From: Patescibacteria group bacterium
GTDB lineage: Bacteria > Patescibacteriota > Minisyncoccia > Phycocordibacterales > Phycocordibacteraceae
Direction of reading: 5' to 3'
Assembly (NCBI GenBank): GCA_004296925.1
Contig: SCVI01000028.1
Coordinates: forward strand, 1 to 7,213
DNA length: 7,213 nucleotides
Shown: piece by piece, positions 4,703-7,213 of the stretch
Layout: each line of letters begins with the position of its first letter
How positions within the stretch are numbered: the first letter of the stretch is position 1
The notes under the pieces: generated by a model
Databases searched by the model: none
The model's input: only the letters and a program-made list of their open reading frames with translations
What the model was told of the DNA's origin: nothing
Position numbers and translations under genes: made by a program

Positions 4703-4730
4703 TAGATGGCAATCGAGGGATGGAGGAGAC

Positions 4731-4759
4731 TTGTGTCAGTATATAATGATAGGCATACT
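4731..4759 (+). promoter_or_regulatory. Promoter region for the pilMNO operon
   Basis: A perfect TATAAT at 4742-4747 lies 12 bp before the pilM ATG at 4760, but it has no good -35. It may be the -10 of a very short-leader transcript. TTGTGT (4731-4736), 17 bp and CATACT (4754-4759) also fit a promoter, but this would initiate inside pilM. The same hexamer pair drives comF in the opposite orientation. A GGAGGAG at 4722-4728 precedes an in-frame GTG at 4733. Confidence 0.4.
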
Positions 4760-5866
4760 ATGGCATTTTCGCTCGATCAATTTTCAGACGCTTTTCGGCG
4801 ATTTAAATTTTCGCTTAGCAGTAAAGATGGCGAGAGTGTTCTCGGCGTCGATATTGGTACTGCCACCATTAAGGTGGTGCAGGTGAAGCAAGTAAAAGGA
4901 AGTGCTGTACTTGAAACATACGGTGAGATTGCATTAGGACCTTATGCAAATGCTGAAGTTGGTCAAGCGGTAAATCCTCCAGTAGAAAAAATAAGCGAAG
5001 CTTTGACTGACGTACTCCGTGAATCAAATGCGGTATCAAAAACAGCTGGTTTTTCAGTACCTCTTTCTGCGTCGCTTATTAATGTAATTACTTTACCAAC
5101 GAAGGATCCAAATGACCTTGCAAGCATGGTGCCAATTGAAGCGCGTAAGTATATTCCTGTCCCTGTGGGAGAAGTGACACTTGATTGGTTCGTAATTCCT
5201 GAGGAAGAAGCAAAATTTTTATCAGCACAGGGTGAAAAAAAAGAAAATACTTCTGATGTTTTGCTTGTCGCTATTCATAATCAGATGCTTCAAAAACTGC
5301 AGACGATTACGCAAGCAGTTTCTATTACTCCGCGGTTTTTTGAAGTTGAACCATTTAGTGTGGGTCGTGCATCATATGAACACACCGCGCTACCAACTAT
5401 GGTTATAGATTTGGGTGCCTCGTCGTCAAGAGTGTATGTGGTTGAGTTCGGGATTATCGATAGAGCGCACACGATAGGGAGAGGCGGGCAAGACTTAACT
5501 CTTTCGATTGCAAAGTCCACGGGTATCACGTTTGCAGAGGCTGAAAACTTAAAACGAGATAAGGGGCTCGGTACTTCGGAGTCAGGTTCGGCGGGATTAG
5601 ATTTTATTTTTTCCGAAGCACGTCGCATTTTTTTAACGTATCAACGCAAAGAGGGAAAGGCGATTTCGCAAGTAGTACTTGTGGGCGGTGGCGCAGCACT
5701 GAAAGGTATCTCAGAGGTCGCAGGCAAATATTTTGATACACGAGTGGTAATAGGGTCTCCGTTCGATAAACTCACCACCCCCGCGTTTATTGGGGATATG
5801 TTGAAGGGAGCCGGTCCTTCATTCGCATCAGCAGTTGGTCTTGCGCTTCGTGCCCTCCAACGTTAG
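4760..5866 (+). CDS. pilM: Type IV pilus assembly protein PilM (actin-like ATPase fold)
   Basis: A 368-aa cytoplasmic actin/FtsA-like protein. In type IV pilus systems PilM binds the N-terminal tail of PilN and links the inner-membrane alignment complex to the motor. VLGVDIGTATIKVVQVKQ (27-44) carries the phosphate-1 motif. IEARKYIPVPVGEVTLDW (126-143) is a PilM signature region. MVIDLGASSSRVYVVE (214-229) is the phosphate-2 loop. VVLVGGGAALKGI (305-317) is the adenosine motif. PSFASAVGLALR (353-364) ends the fold. Length is normal for the family. Residues 1-24 (MAFSLDQFSDAFRRFKFSLS) look amphipathic and may help membrane docking. Start choice: ATG 4760 has a TATAAT 12 bp upstream. GTG 4733 (377 aa) has a GGAGG site 6 nt away, and ATG 4706 (386 aa) has none. 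It is first in the operon, 29 bp before pilN. Confidence 0.92.
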   Translation: MAFSLDQFSDAFRRFKFSLSSKDGESVLGVDIGTATIKVVQVKQVKGSAVLETYGEIALGPYANAEVGQAVNPPVEKISEALTDVLRESNAVSKTAGFSVPLSASLINVITLPTKDPNDLASMVPIEARKYIPVPVGEVTLDWFVIPEEEAKFLSAQGEKKENTSDVLLVAIHNQMLQKLQTITQAVSITPRFFEVEPFSVGRASYEHTALPTMVIDLGASSSRVYVVEFGIIDRAHTIGRGGQDLTLSIAKSTGITFAEAENLKRDKGLGTSESGSAGLDFIFSEARRIFLTYQRKEGKAISQVVLVGGGAALKGISEVAGKYFDTRVVIGSPFDKLTTPAFIGDMLKGAGPSFASAVGLALRALQR

Positions 5867-5895
5867 TAGTTTTTATATCCACGTTTTAAGAGGTA

Positions 5896-6543
5896 TTGTC
5901 ACGTGTACCACCTATAACGAATGTTACACTCAGTGCTATGGAAGAGCGTGTCAAAACGTCGTTTATACCGAAGAGTTCACTTAAAGTTGAACGTTCGGAG
6001 ACACGAAGTCGAAATCCGTTGGCGATTGTTAACATAATTACTGGCGCGTTACTTGTGGTGGCTATTTTCGGCGCTGGCGGCATGTACGCATTTGAGAAGT
6101 ACACCATGCAATCTATTGCGAGCAAGAAGCTTTCTCTTGAACGCTCGCGCGCAGCATTCGAACCAGCAACTATAAGAGAGCTTGCACGTCTCGATGCGAG
6201 AATTAATACTGGATACAGCCTTCTTCGACAGCACGTTTCTGTTTCCCAGCTGTTTGATGAAATAGAAACTCGCACATTATCCTCTGTCCGTTTCAATGAT
6301 TTTTCGTACAGTATTGCAGATGCCTCACGAGTACTTTTAACCGCAAGCGGTGAAGCGGTAAGTTTTAATGCTGTTGCACTTCAGTCTGATGCATTTTCCA
6401 AATCGAGCATAATTACTGAACCGATATTTTCGAATGTGAACATTTCTAAAACAGGAACAATAGTGTTTAACTTCAGTGCAATAATAGACACCTCACGTAT
6501 TGGGTATACAGGCGCAGCAGTTCCAAGTAGTACTCAACAATAA
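5896..6543 (+). CDS. pilN: Type IV pilus inner-membrane assembly protein PilN
   Basis: A 215-aa bitopic protein. The N-terminal 41 residues are cytoplasmic and include TSFIPKSSLKVE, in the position where PilN docks onto PilM. One transmembrane helix (about 42-64, PLAIVNIITGALLVVAIFGA) follows, then a coiled-coil-prone stretch (68-115). A periplasm-side alpha/beta domain (about 118-200) has the weakly conserved shape expected of PilN. Sequence conservation is low, and the call leans on topology, size and its place between pilM and pilO. The TTG at 5896 follows AAGAGGT closely (2 nt, tighter than ideal) and is the only usable start before ATG 5938, which would give 201 aa without a ribosome binding site. 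It lies 2 bp before the pilO ATG, so translation is likely coupled. Confidence 0.8.
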   Translation: MSRVPPITNVTLSAMEERVKTSFIPKSSLKVERSETRSRNPLAIVNIITGALLVVAIFGAGGMYAFEKYTMQSIASKKLSLERSRAAFEPATIRELARLDARINTGYSLLRQHVSVSQLFDEIETRTLSSVRFNDFSYSIADASRVLLTASGEAVSFNAVALQSDAFSKSSIITEPIFSNVNISKTGTIVFNFSAIIDTSRIGYTGAAVPSSTQQ

Positions 6544-6545
6544 TT

Positions 6546-7088
6546 ATGAAACTTTTCACTCCCGTACTATTTATTTTACTTGCAGGCACAATCTTCTTTT
6601 TGTATATCAACCCAACATATCTATCGCTTCAGAATGTTCTTGCCGAGCAAGCGCAATTTGATGCGGCGCTCTCTCGTTCCCGTGAACTTCAAGACGTGCG
6701 AGATCAATTACTTGCTCGATATAATACTTTCTCGCCAACAGATTTAACGAGACTACAAAAACTAGTGCCTGATCACGTGGATAACGTACGCCTCATACTT
6801 GATCTCGATAGCATGGCAACAAAATACGGAATGCGAGTACGAAACGTCGCAATTGAAAATGAAAAGGCGCGAGCTCAGAGAGGTCAGATTGGACCTGGTG
6901 AGGAAGTGTATGAGTCAGTCATCCTTTCCTTTACAGTAAGTGGCTCCTACGACACGTTTAGACAATACCTTAATGATCTTGAAAAGAGTTTGCGATTGGT
7001 TGATGTGGTTGGTGTTTCATTTAAGGCAAATGAAGTTGGTATATACGACTTCACTCTCAATATAAAAACCTATTGGCTTAAACCATGA
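6546..7088 (+). CDS. pilO: Type IV pilus inner-membrane assembly protein PilO
   Basis: A 180-aa bitopic protein that pairs with PilN to align the pilus machine across the envelope. Residues 4-21 form the transmembrane helix (FTPVLFILLAGTIFFLYI). Residues 25-72 are a heptad-like coiled coil (LQNVLAEQAQFDAALSRSRE and on) ending at a short turn. Residues about 78-178 form the PilO ferredoxin-like core, with DNVRLILDLDSMATKYGMRV and 'LSFTVSGSYDTFRQYLNDLE' matching the usual 'l...a...g......v.g.y..l..fl..le' rhythm. It starts 2 bp after the pilN stop. Its stop overlaps the start of the next ORF as ATGA (7085-7088). There is no Shine-Dalgarno, so coupling to pilN translation is probable. The identification rests on topology, this pattern and operon order. 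Confidence 0.85.
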   Translation: MKLFTPVLFILLAGTIFFLYINPTYLSLQNVLAEQAQFDAALSRSRELQDVRDQLLARYNTFSPTDLTRLQKLVPDHVDNVRLILDLDSMATKYGMRVRNVAIENEKARAQRGQIGPGEEVYESVILSFTVSGSYDTFRQYLNDLEKSLRLVDVVGVSFKANEVGIYDFTLNIKTYWLKP

Positions 7089-7213
7089 ACATTCTAAATA
7101 AATTTAAAGGTCTTATTATCACGTGCGTCATACTAGGCATTGGTTTTATTGCGTATACGTATTTTATTTCACAACCAGAGGAACAGACACTTTCGGCACA
7201 AAATACATCTGAC
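7085..7213 (+). CDS. N-terminus of a membrane-anchored protein in the PilP position of the pilus operon (cut by window end)
   Basis: The frame opens at an ATG that overlaps the pilO stop (ATGA) and stays open for 43 codons to the window edge. MNILNKFKGL is a short basic N-terminus. IITCVILGIGFIAYTYFI (residues 11-28) is a single transmembrane helix or uncleaved signal. SQPEEQTLSAQNTSD begins a polar outer segment. In proteobacterial operons the gene after pilO is pilP, a lipoprotein. Here no lipobox is visible: the only Cys (residue 14) is inside the helix. In CPR pilus operons this slot often holds a small anchored protein of unknown exact role. The overlap with pilO makes it very likely real and co-translated; its function is inferred from position only. 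Confidence 0.75.
   Translation, partial: MNILNKFKGLIITCVILGIGFIAYTYFISQPEEQTLSAQNTSD

Noticed and set aside
1..7213. CRISPR array, transposase, toxin-antitoxin or phage genes
   Set aside because: No regularly spaced repeats, no transposase or integrase frames and no paired small cytoplasmic toxin/antitoxin genes were found. The repeats present are confined to the tRNA locus.

Overview
The window looks like a chromosomal segment from a Patescibacteria (CPR) genome, most likely a Parcubacteria-type lineage. The evidence is gene style and content: a secreted PG_binding_1 protein with a CPR-style Cys-paired Ig-like tail, a membrane-anchored cyclophilin, a small NT5C-type HAD nucleotidase, a ComF-type phosphoribosyltransferase with no N-terminal zinc ribbon, a pilM-pilN-pilO operon with short proteins, very short leaders and few Shine-Dalgarno sites. 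UGA is used as a stop (the pilO ORF ends in TGA), so the UGA=Gly code of Gracilibacteria is not in use. Lineage is inferred; no rRNA is present.

Layout. 1-668 (-) is the 5' part of recG, cut by the window edge. It diverges from a secreted peptidoglycan-binding/Ig-like protein (732-1862, +). The gap between them holds two adjacent near-perfect palindromes, 675-691 (Fur-box-like) and 695-714 (LexA-like in half-sites but 2 bp too short). From 1863 to 2377 there is no protein gene. This stretch holds one intact tRNA-Ser(GCU) at 2098-2185 and a 17-bp-stem terminator. On either side lie structured elements built from sense and antisense fragments of that same tRNA. Then come a 62-aa two-helix membrane protein (2378-2566, +), an anchored peptidyl-prolyl isomerase (2641-3291, +) and a deoxynucleotidase-like HAD enzyme (3393-4031, +). 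The last of these runs tail to tail into comF (4018-4662, -) through a 14-bp near-palindromic overlap. comF diverges from the type IV pilus inner-membrane genes pilM (4760-5866), pilN (5896-6543), pilO (6546-7088) and a fourth, cut-off membrane protein (7085-7213) that overlaps pilO by ATGA.

Functional reading. PilM/N/O form the actin-like cytoplasmic and inner-membrane alignment platform of a type IV pilus; the fourth ORF sits where a PilP-like partner would be. ComF is a classic competence-linked protein, RecG handles branched recombination intermediates, and the HAD enzyme would dephosphorylate (deoxy)nucleotides. These proteins could serve DNA capture, recombination and nucleotide salvage in a reduced genome, but that link is inference from proximity.

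The least ordinary part is the tRNA-Ser neighbourhood. Antisense copies of its 5' and 3' ends lie immediately upstream and downstream of the gene, and each antisense copy is paired with a further sense copy on its outer side. I know no named element with this mirror layout.
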